A stretch of 64,000 nt of DNA from Petaurus breviceps papuanus (GCA_028583685.1 JAMXIF010001253.1:33251634-33315633); one strand, 5' to 3'. Counted from the stretch's first letter, positions 42,434 through 54,260 are shown. The notes: a model not told the origin generated them from the letters alone. Numbers and translations: made by a program.

Positions 42434-42915
42434 CAACCTTTGCTTGAAAGGCATTTGCCATGGAGCTAGACATGGCCCTAGTGCCTTTGCTGAAAGGATA
42501 CAAGGAAATCCTTGGATCAAGCATCAGTGATCATTGGTTATGGGAGAGTCTAGGGACTTCTTTCCCGCTTCCTCACTAACCCCCTAGTAGTATGTAAAAG
42601 CAAACTGTGAAAGAGCTTGGACTTCTTTTTTCCTGCTGCTTTCTTTCCCTTGGACTTCAAGACTAGAGAGCAGCAAAGGAGATAGGTGCTTCCTCTCTGC
42701 AGCCATAACGATGTTAGTCTCTCAGTTCTTCCAGCAGTGGTAAGCTATGCAACTGTTGTGAGGCCACCCTTCTCCCCCTCCCCCCATCCCAGAACCTCCT
42801 CACTGCGCTGCTCAAGTGCTTCTAAGATGACGATTGGATGATGGGATGATCATGCCTTCTCCTCCAAAGTGCTGTACTCATGTCCTCTGTGTGGTCGTAT
42901 GCTCTACTCTTAGAG
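42434..42915. other. Unassigned stretch
   Basis: No repeat recognised. A C-rich patch (CTCCCCCTCCCCCCATCCC) lies near 42772. Confidence 0.3.
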
Positions 42916-42919
42916 AGGA

Positions 42920-43125
42920 TCTTATTGTGGTACATACAGCACTGGATTGGTTGTCAGGAGGGTCTGGTTTAAACCCCCTCCCCCTCATAGATGCTCAGCT
43001 AGTTGTATGACCTTGGAGAAGTCATTTACATTCTCAGAATCTCAGCTTCCTCAACTTTAAAATGAGGGGGTTTGACACACTGACCTCCAGGGTCCCTTCT
43101 AACTCTAAATCTATGATTCCTGATC
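42920..43125 (+). repeat. MIR/THER SINE
   Basis: CAGCACTGGATTGGTTGTCA, CTTCCTCAACTTTAAAATGA and CCTCCAGGGTCCCTTCTAAC. Confidence 0.82.
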
Positions 43126-43384
43126 CTCTAATCCCTCCTCAACTGACTTTCCTCCAGGCTGAATTCAAGTTACTTATATTCTTAATTTCTTTAATTAATA
43201 AAGAAAGCCAATTTTTAAAATTCCTAATTTCCTTTTATAAATTAATATATGGCTGATTCATAAAGGCTTGTCTAAAACCTCCTTGAACTTGTTCATTCTT
43301 AGGTACTATCTCTCTTCAGGACACAAATTCCATAAAGTTTGCTACCTACTTTGTGATGTAATATTTAATTCTTGGAAGAAAAAT

Positions 43385-43576
43385 TGTAGTTCACCTTTAT
43401 GTATGGTCTTTGAAGTTTACTTCGTGTTGTCCTCAAAATAGCTCTGCAATACATATAGTACAAGGTATGTTATTCTCTTTTCAGAAACTGATTAAATGGC
43501 CTGTACATGGTTGCACAATTAGTAAGCAGACCTGAAGCCAGGTCTTTTGATGCCAAGTCTGGTGCTTTTATTGTTA
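43385..43576 (-). repeat. MIR SINE, host of a short SINE
   Basis: CTTTGAAGTTTACTTCGTG, TTTTCAGAAACTGATTAAAT, TTGCACAATTAGTAAGCAG, AAGCCAGGTCTTTTGATGCC. It ends at the SINE insertion site. Confidence 0.7.
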
Positions 43577-43748
43577 TTTTTTTCTTTGTTTTGCTTTTTG
43601 GAGGGGGGGGGAGGCAGGGCAGTTGGGATTAAGTGACTTGGCCAAGGTCACACAGCTAGTAAGTGTTCCGTGTCTGAGGCCGAATTTGAACTCAGGTCCT
43701 TCTGACTCCCGGGCTGGTGCTCTATTCACTGCATCACGTAGCCTTCCC
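43577..43748 (-). repeat. Short poly(A) SINE with 17-bp target duplication
   Basis: TGGTGCTTTTATTGTTA (43560-43576) recurs as TGGCGCTTTTATTGTTA (43749-43765), one mismatch. Body: GGGCAGTTGGGATTAAGTGA, CACACAGCTAGTAAGTGTTC. Confidence 0.95.
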
Positions 43749-43944
43749 TGGCGCTTTTATTGTTAAAGTTTTAAGAGATGTTCCCATATTCTATCACATC
43801 AGGAACATGTTCATGCTCCTTTATCCCTACCCTTTCTGATTTTATAATCTGATTATTTCCTGTCTCAGCTTTCATCTCTCTAGAACAGAAGTTTAATTCT
43901 TTTAGTTCTCATGTGGCAGCAACTCCTTCATGCTGTTCATTTAA

Positions 43945-44515
43945 ATGAAATGGCAGCACAAAATGCTAATGTGACCTTAGTCTGGATCAAGAGAAGTCCA
44001 GTATACAGAATAAGGAGGTGATCTAAAATTTTGGATCATACGCTGTCCTTTTGACATTGCAACTACTATACCCTCGTCTGGATGCCATCTTTTAAGAGCA
44101 GGGGAAAAACATTGACAGGGGACTAGGATACAATGGTCCAGGTTGGTGAGAAGACTCAATATTCTCCCAGGATCTATTGAAGCAACTGACTGTTTTATCT
44201 CTAGAAGGGATGACTTGGGTTGGGGTGTGAGTGTGGTGGTAGAATAGAATAGCTTTCTTCAAACATTTGAAAGGTGGTCTTGTGAAAGAAGGATTACACT
44301 GATTCCATTCATCCTCAAGGCAACAGAACTAGAGGTAGTGGGTAGAAGTTAAAGAGATAGACTTTGGCTTAATGTAAGGAAAATCTTAATTTAAAAAGTG
44401 CTAAAGTGGTAGGTTGCCTTAGTAGGTGGTGGATTCCTGATCACTGAAAATCTTTAAGCAGAAGAGATAATCACTTATTGAAGATATTTATAAAAGATAT
44501 TCCTCTTTAGGTATA
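43945..44515 (+). repeat. CR1/L3-clade LINE 3' region
   Basis: CAAACATTTGAAAGGTGGTC, AGAACTAGAGGTAGTGGGTA, ACTTTGGCTTAATGTAAGGA and GTAGGTGGTGGATTCCTGAT follow the CR1 order; diverged. Confidence 0.75.
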
Positions 44516-44654
44516 CATGGCTGGGGAGGTCTTCCTTCCCCAGTTCAGAAATTCTTTTATTCTATGGACTGTTCCCCCCCCCCTTTTGTTTCTTTTGGGA
44601 AGTGGCAGTCAGCATGGCACAAGTAACTACAGATCTTTGTGCACTATGTGGCCA

Positions 44655-44745
44655 TATAAGACTGGGAGTTTGCTTTCTACTTTGTTTCTCATAACCTTCC
44701 CAACAATATTTAGCATAATGATGGTCTGATCATGAAAGAACAATT
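44655..44745 (+). repeat. L2 LINE 3' end, diverged
   Basis: GACTGGGAGTTTGCTTTCTA, then CAATATTTAGCATAATGATG. A weak match. Confidence 0.4.
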
Positions 44746-44989
44746 TAATTCCCTTCACTGTTCCATACTTGTGTTGTTTGATGAGTTTGTAGGATGACCT
44801 GACTTGCCTCTTAAGTTTGGTTTTTAAACCCCAGAAGGTCCTACTCTATTCACGACTAGCAAGTCGAATTACGTTGTTTAATAGGTGAGAAAGACATGCA
44901 GGAACATGTGCTATATCTGCTATACATTCACCCTTGAGTTCCAGGCTCCTTGATTTCTGGGATATGTAGCAACACAAATATGACCCCTT

Positions 44990-45170
44990 TTTGGAATAAT
45001 GTTTTAAAGTGCATGAGATAATGTTTTTATATGCATAAAATACAAAGTAATGCAATAAAATACAAAGTAAAACAATTATATTGAAATAAAGATGTCATTT
45101 TTTTCTTATCCAAGTTTACTAGACTATCCTTGGACCCCCAGGGGGTTTACAGACTCCAGCTTCACAACCC
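44990..45170 (-). repeat. Ancient dispersed repeat, family not named
   Basis: ATAATGTTTTTATATGCATA, AAAATACAAAGTAAAACAAT and TATATTGAAATAAAGATGTC match a dispersed sequence I recognise from mammals, seen also at 58895-59970. Strand is arbitrary. Confidence 0.4.
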
Positions 45171-45338
45171 TTATCTAGGTTAATGGTCTCATGCATACAA
45201 GGAATCTGAGACCCAAGAAGAGAAGTTAAATGATTTATGCTTGTTCAAACTCATATGAGTAGTAATTAGTAGATCTAAGTTCCAACCTAGGTATTTTGAC
45301 TCCAGATCCAGTAGTTTCCGTCATACCATTCTGGATGT
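45170..45338 (-). repeat. MIR SINE
   Basis: AATCTGAGACCCAAGAAGAG, TAGATCTAAGTTCCAACCTA, TTGACTCCAGATCCAGTAG. Confidence 0.7.
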
Positions 45339-45439
45339 AAAGAGAGAAAAGATCCTATATTGTCCTGGAAAAGCTATCATGGGAAAAAGAGGAGTATAAA
45401 AGAGGGATAGGACTGCTCCATGGTATGGATGGGATGATG

Positions 45440-46738
45440 GTAACTGACAACAGAGAGAAGAACTACTGAATTAATTTTCTCTGTTAAAGACAGTGACCAA
45501 CAAAAAAGGAAAACAAGTAGCTGATATTAAATATACCAAGGAGATGATAAGAGGGCACCTAGTCATCCTTGATGATGTCAAGTTCACTGGGAACAGATCT
45601 GTGGGAAGGGCAGAAATGACTACTGAATGGGACTGACCCAGACCATCAGTCTGAGTCTGCAACTAGCCTTTGAAGTGGGGCAGACATTTACTCATTTGCT
45701 ATTGTCATCTGTGGAGAAGAGAAAGACAACTTTGTTTTACTCTCTGGCTAGCATGGAGGGGGAACTTGGCAAGAACAAAAGCATGAACATAGGGGGAATA
45801 TGTGATTTGCAAAATTTTCATTAAAATGGAAACCATTTTAAGATTAAGTCGCTCGTTCCAGGAGGACACCATCAGAGTGCCCCAGAAATTAGTTATTAGG
45901 CTGTGCTGCTCACCATTGTTATTGGATAAATGAGTAGATGGTATGATTCTAAAATTTATAGGTGACACAATTCTGGGATGAAGAAGCACAACACTGGTTG
46001 ATGGATTCCAAAAGGATATTGACATGACAGCCCTGGGAAGAATTTAATGAGGTGAAATGCAATAGGGAGAAATGTAACGCCTTATATTTGAGTTAAAAAA
46101 ATCATGGCTTCCCAAATATAAGATGGGGGAAATATGGTTAGACAAAGAGATCTGGGGGTCGTAGCAGATCAAACCCCATAATAACCAGTTCAATCTTGGG
46201 CTACATCAAGAGAGGGATAACTTTCAGGAATAAGAAAGTGATAATTCCATTGTGCCTGTCCTCATTAGATTCAGTTCTGGGGAGGGGATTGTTTAGAAAG
46301 GACAACCAGGATATGGAAGGACTTTGAGCTAATTTCATATAAGGTTAGGTTGAAGGAAGTAGGGGTGTTTACTCTGGAGAAGACTGAGTAGGGAACGCTA
46401 GCTATTTTCAAGTATTTTGGGGATTGTAATGTGAAAGAGGCATTGGGCTCATTCTATTTTGCCTTAGAAGGCAGAATCAGGAACAATGGTTAGAAGTTAC
46501 AAAGAGGAAAATTTAGGCTTTTCATTAGGAGAAATCCTTTTTTTTAAATGAGAGCTATCCAAAAGTAGCATGGGCTGCCTTGAGATGTAATGTTTTCTTC
46601 TTGGATATCTTCAAGTGGAGACTGGATGTCTATTTGTTGGGTATGTTATAGTGAATTTTTTTTTTCATTTATGGGTTGGGCTACATGGGCTGAGGTCCCT
46701 TCCAACTTTGAAATCTGGTGATTCTGTGATTTGGTAAC
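45440..46738 (+). repeat. CR1/L3-clade LINE, longest copy
   Basis: 1.3 kb reaching upstream of the usual 3' region. It includes GGTGACACAATTCTGGGATG, CAACACTGGTTGATGGATTC, AGAGATCTGGGGGTCGTAGC, GGACAACCAGGATATGGAAG, GGCAGAATCAGGAACAATGG and AGCATGGGCTGCCTTGAGA. It ends GAGGTCCCTTCCAACTTTGA and ATTCTGTGATT. The upstream part should correspond to the C-terminal reverse-transcriptase region, but no frame is open for long. Confidence 0.82.
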
Positions 46739-46739
46739 T

Positions 46740-47420
46740 CTGATCCAACCCCAAGAGAGCCTCAAAAAAGACTTACAGTAAAACTCCCAAGGTGATCCTA
46801 TTGCTTTTTCAAAGATTTATGGGCAGAAGCAGGAATGAATTGCTCTCTACCAACTTCAATCCTGCCTCATTCTCTAGAGGCTCCCCACTCTCACTTTTCC
46901 TGCTGGGCTGGATGTTTGGGATTATTTGCACTGCTTAGTCCTGTGTTTCATAGCATGACACAGTTTGCGAAAACACTGAGTCTTGGCCACACATTGTGAA
47001 ACTGTCATTTTTCTTCCCCCCATCATGTCTCACGGGGGAGTCCTAATTGGAGCGATTGCCAGTTTCTATCTCAGCCTGATGAGGTCTCCACATTCCTGCT
47101 TGCAGCTGCTCTTCCAGGGCTGATGTTTTAACACCTGGTTCAATATTTACCTGTGAGGGCCTCCTGAGCTTCCCTGACATTATTCTCGGAATGAAGCTGT
47201 CCAGCAAATGATACTCTGGGGACTGCTATTAAGCACTCCAAATACCGATCACTCAGTACAGATGGACCTTTCCAGAAGCATTCTTCTAGGTACCATATTT
47301 CTAGGACTAAGGCACAACATAGTAATTCCTGGGACTCCAGGAGACATAAACACAAAGAACATAAAGAATTAATTAAAAGCAGCAGCGGATTGTGAGCCAT
47401 TGGGTAATGGAACATCAGAC
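46740..47420. other. Repeat-poor block, candidate conserved non-coding DNA
   Basis: No repeat recognised. It contains ACACAGTTTGCGAAAACACT, CCTAATTGGAGCGATTGCCA and GAATTAATTAAAAGCAGCAG. Composition is closer to 45% GC than its flanks. This is one of the more conservation-like blocks by eye. Confidence 0.45.
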
Positions 47421-48610
47421 AGAAGAATGAACATTTTTCTGTATCCCCTTTACTCTTTTAGCTACAAGGAGGGTACAATGAAAGATGGAGTTCTGGGTTT
47501 GGAGTTTTCTAGCTCAAACTGCCACCAATGTCAGGCTTCTCATAGGTGCCAAAGTGACCTTTGTGGGCTATTCGACTCACTGGTCTCTGTGACTCCAGAA
47601 ATACAGTCAGAGTAAGGGGATTCTTTTGGTTTGGACAGACTGTTTTTGGGGTGGGCCCCAGAAGGATTGTAGAGAGAGATGCAGACCTGCCTTGAAGAAA
47701 GCTGATCCAGCCTACAGACAACCCTGTCAGTCTGGGTCAGGTTTTTGTCCCATGTAATTACAATGACATCTTAATATGTTCAGACATCTCAATCTGTTTT
47801 TCCCTTGAACTAGCTTTGCACCTGAAAGTACCCCATGGAGTTTATAAAAAGTTGTCTCATCTTCAGGGAACATGATACCTTGTGGGTCAAAGGGATCTTC
47901 CACCAAGGACTATAAGGAAGATTCACTCTTTATAGCATCCTTTATGAGCATTTCCATAAAGTAGCAGGAAGAGAATTTGGACATTCAGTGTGAAGGGCAT
48001 TTGGTCCTCTGGCTTGTTATACGTGGAGAAGTCTATAACAATTGAGTAAGATAAATATGAAACTGATGAGAAATATTATCTTTCAAAATTTTCTCTAGAG
48101 TCATAAATTTGAATAAAGTTCATCAAGAAAATCAGAAGAGAAAAGCAGGTGGTGTGAGATTGGGGCTTATTTGTATATTATTCAGGCCTCCCTTTTTTCT
48201 CCATCCTCTTCCTCCTGTCTGTTTTATGGCTGGTTCTTTATTCGAGGACAGGCAGGGAAGTCCCAAGAGATTCAATTCAAGTTTATCTCTTACTTTGCTA
48301 ATCATTGGTGGTTAAGAGCCTGGGATTTCTTAAGCATTGTATTCATCTCTTTTTTAAACACTTGCCCCTTTTTCATGTGGCTTGTTGAGATTTTACAAAT
48401 AGAGTTTTTTCAGAATTCTTTAATTTTTGATTGGTTCGGAGTTCTGACACTGGGACAGAGCCTGGGTCAATTAGATCATTCAAATTTAGAATTGTCTCAA
48501 AATTCCTAGTAAACCAAACTTTCCATGCAGAAGTGATCTGTCTTTCTCCTCTGAGATCCTACAGCTCTTCATTTATGACAATCCTTTGACAACTGTCACA
48601 CAGTCTCGTA
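47421..48610. other. Unassigned stretch
   Basis: No repeat or convincing exon. Frames of up to 112 codons (48171-48509) resemble nothing known to me. Confidence 0.3.
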
Positions 48611-48614
48611 TCAT

Positions 48615-48712
48615 TCTCACTAGATTGTAAATTCCTTGAGGAAGTTGATTCATCTTTTTGTCCCTTGGTATTTGCCAGGAGTTCTACAAGCATTTGTTGA
48701 ATGAGTGAGTCC
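48615..48712 (+). repeat. L2 LINE 3' end
   Basis: CTAGATTGTAAATTCCTTGA, then GGAGTTCTACAAGCATTTGT and TGAATGAGTGAG. Confidence 0.75.
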
Positions 48713-48839
48713 AATGTTAATAGCTAGGCACATTGAAACCTCTTCAAAAAGATGAACAGGTAATTATTTCTATGTAATACTGGAATTAAAGAAGAATTAA
48801 ATAAATTCAGAAGAATTAAATTAAAATAAATTTAATTAA

Positions 48840-49330
48840 ATTTAGTTTCTGCTTTTCGTTTTCTCACAAAGGTTCATTTAACCTACGGAGGTTTCCAGAT
48901 TTATTGAAAGTGAAAATTGCTTTGGATTTTGTCAGCAGTAGACAGTGAAAGAAGTTGCTTCAGTCCCAATCCATCAAGATCAATACAAAACCCAACAAAA
49001 CAAATATAACTGACACATCTGGGCTGAAGTGAATCTGCTCCCTTTTCCATCTGCAGGTCACAGCTGGAAACAGCCTCAAAGGGCACTAGCTAATTCAAGG
49101 TGAGTATACGTTACACAGGATTTACAGTTAGATAAACTCTGCATCTGCAGCTGCAAATCACCGTCTGTTTTAAAGGAATGGCTCTAACCCAGGCCAGAAT
49201 TGACAGTGTAAAACCAGCCCTTGCACCTGCAGGATGGTTTTTAAGCCATTACCTTTACTGTTGTCTAAATGTTCTTAGGTTCTTGGTTCTCGTTCCGTTT
49301 CTTAGTCTTAGTGAAAGAGCATCAAGTTGG
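48840..49330. other. Repeat-poor block, candidate conserved non-coding DNA
   Basis: It shows CATCTGCAGGTCACAGCTGG, TCAAGGTGAGTATACG and GCATCTGCAGCTGCAAATC, each with E-box (CAGCTG) or CAGGT cores. No repeat is recognised. A 61-codon antisense frame is probably fortuitous. Confidence 0.42.
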
Positions 49331-49529
49331 GTGAGTGGATGAGGAACATTTGTTAATTAGCCATGCTCTGGCCACCCAGTCCAGGGGGACTGAGCATCAG
49401 TCCTGGCTACAGTTTAGGTAAGAGAAACAGTGGCTGCCTTTGGCTTCTGGATTCTCTGTGGGGTATTTGTACTGTTTACTCTACTGTATCTTTTTTGTCT
49501 TTGTCCACTCCAAAGTCTCCCTTCAAAAA

Positions 49530-49905
49530 GGCAGAGGCAACCATGATCAATGGAAAAAGCTCCATACTAAAACCTGGAAAATATGGATTCTAGTGCCAGC
49601 TTCCCCACTAACTCAGTCTGAAATTCAGAGCTAGAAGAGACCTAAGAGTTATTTAGTTCATCCCTCTTTTTATAGATAAGGAAACCCAGACCTTAAGGTT
49701 TTAAGGCTTAAGTAAGTGACTTGTCAAGGTCACATAGGTAGTAAGGTAGTATGCAAAGCTGTAATTTGAATCCAGGTCCTCTGGCTCCTCCACTGACCTA
49801 TCCAATATTCCTTGCTATATAACACCAGGCAATTTATATCGCTTGTCTCTGTTTGTTTCCTCACCTGTGAAAGAAAATCCTGATGCCTAGTCTACCTAGC
49901 TTGTG
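49530..49905 (+). repeat. MIR SINE split by an antisense MIR
   Basis: The sense MIR (ATATGGATTCTAGTGCCAGC, ending about 49612) resumes at about 49820 (ATTTATATCGCTTGTCTCTG). The antisense insert (49615-49815) has GAGCTAGAAGAGACCTAAGA and GTGACTTGTCAAGGTCACAT. Confidence 0.75.
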
Positions 49906-50212
49906 TATCTAATTTTGTCAGAGTAGCTCCTGATTTGACTCCCCTGTACTGAGAAGTAAATTGTCCCTTATTTGGGGAAAAGCCTGAAGAAACGAATTCT
50001 TGTCTATTCTAGCCATAATGTGTGGTAGAAGGTACTGGACTGCTAAGAAAGGGACTAGTTACTGCATCTTTTGGCTCCCATATTTATGTGGATATTACTC
50101 AGGGGTTTACTAGTAAATGTTTAACAATTGGCTCTCTGAAGAAAAAAAAAATGTGCCCTGGACACTCATCTTTACGTTTAATTTGCATTATCAACATTTT
50201 TTTTTCCATCAC

Positions 50213-50766
50213 TGTAGCAGCAAGCACCCCAAGTGTCCCCAGGGGTGGTTGCCAGCACAGGTTCTTGGATCTGCTTTGATCAAGGAAAGCATCTCAAAAT
50301 GGGTTAACAAGCTTATTTTAATCAGTCAAATATGTATCATTCACCAAGTTCAGGGGAAAAAGGTCAGCACCCTGAACTTCAGAATATACAGACAGAATTA
50401 TCAAGACAGAGAAACAGATCAAGTAGACAGTTTCCAAACTGTCCAACCATTACATCCATACCAAATCAACATCTGGGTTTTTCAAAGCCAGGGGACTCTC
50501 AACAACGGCTTCCCAGAATCTCACCTGATCAAATCACAGAACACTTCTCAAAGTGAGCCCCCAAAACAAAGCTACACATCACTGCTTAGATAGCCTTTTC
50601 CTGGGTCAGAGAATGTAACAACCTTATTGACTCACTGCCCAATCAAAAAGTATCTACTGAAAAACAAGCCTCCCACCCCAGGCTCCAGGTGCACTTTAAC
50701 CTAGGGGCAGGGAAGATCTGGGGAAGATCAGATAAAGATCAGATAAAAATTTACATTTCCATTACA
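50213..50766 (-). mobile_element. Solo LTR, marsupial ERV family B
   Basis: Perfect target duplication ATCAC at 50208-50212 and 50767-50771. In its own sense it starts TGTAATGG and ends CTGCTACA. It shares GAAGATCTTCCC, GTGCTGACC and AAGAACCTGTGCTGGC with the copy at 37525-38086. A fossil solo LTR; no internal viral sequence adjoins. Confidence 0.87.
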
Positions 50767-50771
50767 ATCAC

Positions 50772-51055
50772 TTTCTTAAAGTTTAAACAATCCACAAAGC
50801 AATAAAACAAGCCCTATCTGCCGGTTAATTATTTTTGAGGTATACATACTCATAAAGAAAATTTAACAACTAGCCCAAACTTGGTATTATCACTAGAATA
50901 CACAACCAATACACCCAACACTAACTTGGTATTATCACTATTCACCAATTCTTCCCTCTTCATTTTGGGCATAATTACAAATTTTTCATTCTGTAGTCAC
51001 TTCTTTGATTCCATTCCATAGGAGAGGGTTTTCCTTTCAAATCTGCCTTTGGAAG
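50772..51055. other. Unassigned AT-rich segment with a short direct repeat
   Basis: AACTTGGTATTATCACTA occurs twice (about 50878 and 50924). No family is recognised. Confidence 0.35.
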
Positions 51056-51059
51056 AAAA

Positions 51060-51655
51060 AGAAAAGGAGGTGACAATCATTTAATATCAGTATAATAACC
51101 TCAATAAGGACCAGCACCTGAACTCATCAACCAGAAGAAGAGCCTGGACCTAACAGCTTCTTTATTCTCAGAGCAAACTCAGAGAATACCCCTTCCTATG
51201 TAAACAATCCCAGATGGGTCTGGCGGAAGAGTATTCTTTCTTCTTTCAAGGATGAGATCCTGAACCCAAGACACTATCTTGAATAATGGAACTTTTTCTT
51301 ATCTTCATATTTAATGGACACAAATTATGTAATGGCATATTATTGATAAAGAAAACACAGATGTTCTAGGTCATAAATTCAGTTGACACCTTACCAATTC
51401 TCTTATCTTATTAAGAACATTCCTTTCTTGTAATCATCAATGTGACCCTGAGTTGGGATTGCTTTAAAATGTATTTAAACCTTCTCATTTTTTTGTTCAG
51501 GCAGTCGGAACTTAGATTTTGGCTCCTTGTACATACAAGCTTGCTAGCTTCATCTAGCTTTCAGGGAATAAACAATATGGATTTACATATCACCTAGCCT
51601 GTTTGTCTCCTTTAACCAAACTTTCAGGTTGGCAGAGGGATGTGAGGTGATCACA
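51060..51655 (+). mobile_element. Putative LTR
   Basis: A TATA-like AAAATGTATTTAAACC (about 51467) is followed about 100 bp later by GGGAATAAACAATATGG (polyadenylation-type signal). A pyrimidine-rich segment, TTTGTCTCCTTTAACC, follows. This layout is typical of a retroviral LTR. I could not fix TG/CA ends or a target duplication, so limits are approximate. Confidence 0.4.
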
Positions 51656-51848
51656 TAGAAAGGCTAACTCCTAGTTCACTTTTAACCTTTCCTTTTACCA
51701 TAAGCTGTTAAACTCATCTTGTCTAGGTCCAGATTGACCTTTTCTTTTACTGCTTTTGGGAAGGTATAAAATATGAACCAGTGGAGTGTCTCTTCTCTAC
51801 AATTCTGATTCCACTATTGTTACAGGAAATGTCCCAGCAGTTATTTTT

Positions 51849-51998
51849 TTTGGAGGGGGGAAAGTAGGACAATTGGGGTTAAGTGACTTGCCCAAGATCA
51901 CATGGCTAGTAAGTGTTAAGTGTCTGAGGCTGGATTTGAACTTATGCCCTCCTGACTCCAGGGCTGGTGCTTTATTCACTGTGCCACTTAGCCGCCCC
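51849..51998 (-). repeat. Short poly(A) SINE with target duplication
   Basis: CAGCAGTTATTTTT is found on both sides (51835-51848 and 51999-52012). Body: GACAATTGGGGTTAAGTGAC, GTAAGTGTTAAGTGTCTGAG. Confidence 0.95.
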
Positions 51999-52014
51999 CA
52001 GCAGTTATTTTTAA

Positions 52015-52775
52015 AAATTTATTATTTCCCTCCACTGGTTATTTTACTATGTATGGCTTCTCCCTTTCCCACTCCCTCAGTCAGTCCTATACTCAACAGC
52101 ATGAATGTCTCTAGTGGATCTGTACCTGTTCTGTGCAGCTTCCGCACAGCTCAGCTGCTTTCTCATGGTATCCCCACGAGGTGTTTTTAGATAGTGTTGA
52201 CAGTGAATTGGTAGAGAGTGCTCAGTTTACCTAATATATTAGGTGGTCTGTATGTGCTCCAAGTGTGATCAGGGCATGCACCTAGCAAGCCCCATTACAA
52301 CAGTGACAGTGGCAGCAGCCTTAGTGGTGGTGTTGGCAGCAGCCATGGTGATGTCTAGTTCAGTCCCAACATGATTATTCCCAGCTCATCTTCACTTCTG
52401 CTGTCTTGGGCCTTGATCCTCTTTACAAACTTCTCCCATCCTTGTGAGGGGTTAAAGCTATTTCAGTCTTAGTCTCATAGCTTTCCAGGGAGTCAAGTAG
52501 ATAAGAATTGGGGATTTCTTGTCCACCAGTAGAAACAGATCTCTATTAATGTCCTGTTATACACTTTCTATGGCCACCAGCTTAGAGGTAAAGAGGAACA
52601 AAATCTGAGTCTCAACCTTTCCTAATATCATGGGGTTATTTAAGTCCGGGGAAAGGGGATGTTTCAATCAATCGTATCAGCACAACCACTAGGCTGACCT
52701 GTCACATCATGATATATTTTAGCAGGGAAATATCCCCCGAACCTCTCATTCCAGCCTACTTACGTCAGCCAGGGC
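52015..52775. other. Unassigned stretch
   Basis: Nothing named. A GCAGCAGCC-rich patch near 52310-52350 is imperfectly repeated (GGCAGCAGCC twice). Confidence 0.3.
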
Positions 52776-52779
52776 TATC

Positions 52780-52915
52780 ACTAACCTTATTTTAAAGTTG
52801 GGGCAACTGAGACTCAAGGGAGGCTATGGGGTGTGCCCAAGGTGAGATGCAGTGGAAGAATAGGAAGTAAAAACCAGATCTTCTTGTGGGCTTTTTACTC
52901 ACTCCACCACGCTAT
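52780..52915 (-). repeat. MIR SINE fragment
   Basis: TTGGGGCAACTGAGACTCAA, GTGCCCAAGGTGAGATGCAG, ACTCACTCCACCACGC. Confidence 0.6.
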
Positions 52916-52919
52916 CATT

Positions 52920-54025
52920 CTTGGCTATTTGGCCAGTTAAAATTTTTTTTTTTCATTTCAAGTATAGTAAGTTATTCAGGGTCATTCATATGCATAGGCA
53001 AAGTAAATGGTCACCCTCATGGTAAGATGTATAGCATTCTGGAAAGGTCTCTCTCACTAAAAAATATTCCCTTCTCTTCCTCTCCTGAGACCTGTTAATG
53101 ATGCCTAAAATTCTACCACCTGGTCTCTATTTTTTTGGGGTCAAGACAAGACATCTTGCTCAAATTTGAATACCCCTGGGGTAGGAAATACATATAAGTT
53201 TATCAGATATTTGCAAGAGTATAAATTAAATGATTAATTCCTTCCCACTAACAGTTAACTGGTAGCAGGTTTTGACAGGGGATAAAGTAAAGGGGACTCT
53301 TTATGGGGGGAGAAGGGCATTCAAGGAGGAAATTAGAAACAAATTAAAACTATTACCAATTCTGCCCTGGGCTAGTCCTGAAGACACAAATAATGGACTT
53401 AAATTAGGGTAAGAAAATACTAAAATGGAAAGTGAGTAACTTACTTTTAATTTAGAAAAAAAAATGTAGGTGGATATGTGGTATGTTAAATTAAATGATA
53501 AATTAATGACCCTACATGAACAAAAATAATAATTACTTTGGCTTTAAACATTTGGAAGAGCCATTTGATTTTTTTTTCTTTCTCACTGGGTTCTCACTAA
53601 ATCATCTTTTACGGATTACTATCTACCTGTCTTTATAAGATACAGTAAATTCTCGTCAAATAGAGGGTAGTTTTTTGGAAGTCACAGCATTCTTCCTGAG
53701 AATAGGAGATGAGAGGTCCATTTATTCCCTTGGTCTCCTTAGATCTATTGATATAAAACTAACAAGCTCTGGGATTTTCTAGAGATAAGTGGCTATCACA
53801 GAGAATTTTCCTTCTATTTTGTACCCCACTGGTTTCCTTGTTTAGGATCTGTTAGAAAACCCATCCCAGAGACCCAATGATTGTCAGTAAAATGAGATTT
53901 TTAAGCTAGAGATTTGGTTAGTATTAGCCCTAACTATATTCATCAACCATGTCCCCTGCCAGCTGTCTCTGGGCTATCACCTAACACTTGGTCCTAATCT
54001 TGAACATGGACATCAAAAGTTCATC
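52920..54025. other. Repeat-poor AT-rich block
   Basis: About 1.1 kb with no named repeat. TAAT-rich parts (AATGATTAATTCC near 53230, AAATGATAAATTAATGACC near 53496) could be homeobox sites in an enhancer. Confidence 0.35.
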
Positions 54026-54044
54026 AAAGAGATGAACTTGAAAG

Positions 54045-54260
54045 GCATCACGTCAGTGGATGGAGTTCTGGCCTTGGATTTAAGAAGACCCCAGTACAAG
54101 TCTCGCCTCTGAGGCATGCTGACTATGTGACTTTGAGCCAGTTATTAACTTCCTCTATCCCCAGGCAACTCTCTAAAACTACACATTGCAGAAACCTGCT
54201 AATCTGCATTGGTAAAATGAATTTTCTACACTGACATGTGTAATGTCACATGTACAAATC
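54045..54260 (+). repeat. CORE-SINE, same subfamily as 18138-18370
   Basis: GGATGGAGTTCTGGCCTTGG, TGACTTTGAGCCAGTTATTA, CCCAGGCAACTCTCTAAAAC and CTAATCTGCATTGGTAAAA. The last two blocks are the distinctive 3' body of this subfamily. Confidence 0.65.

Noticed and set aside
50117-50593. 158-codon plus-strand open frame, the longest in the window
   Set aside because: Most of it lies antisense inside the solo LTR at 50213-50766, so it is not a host gene.
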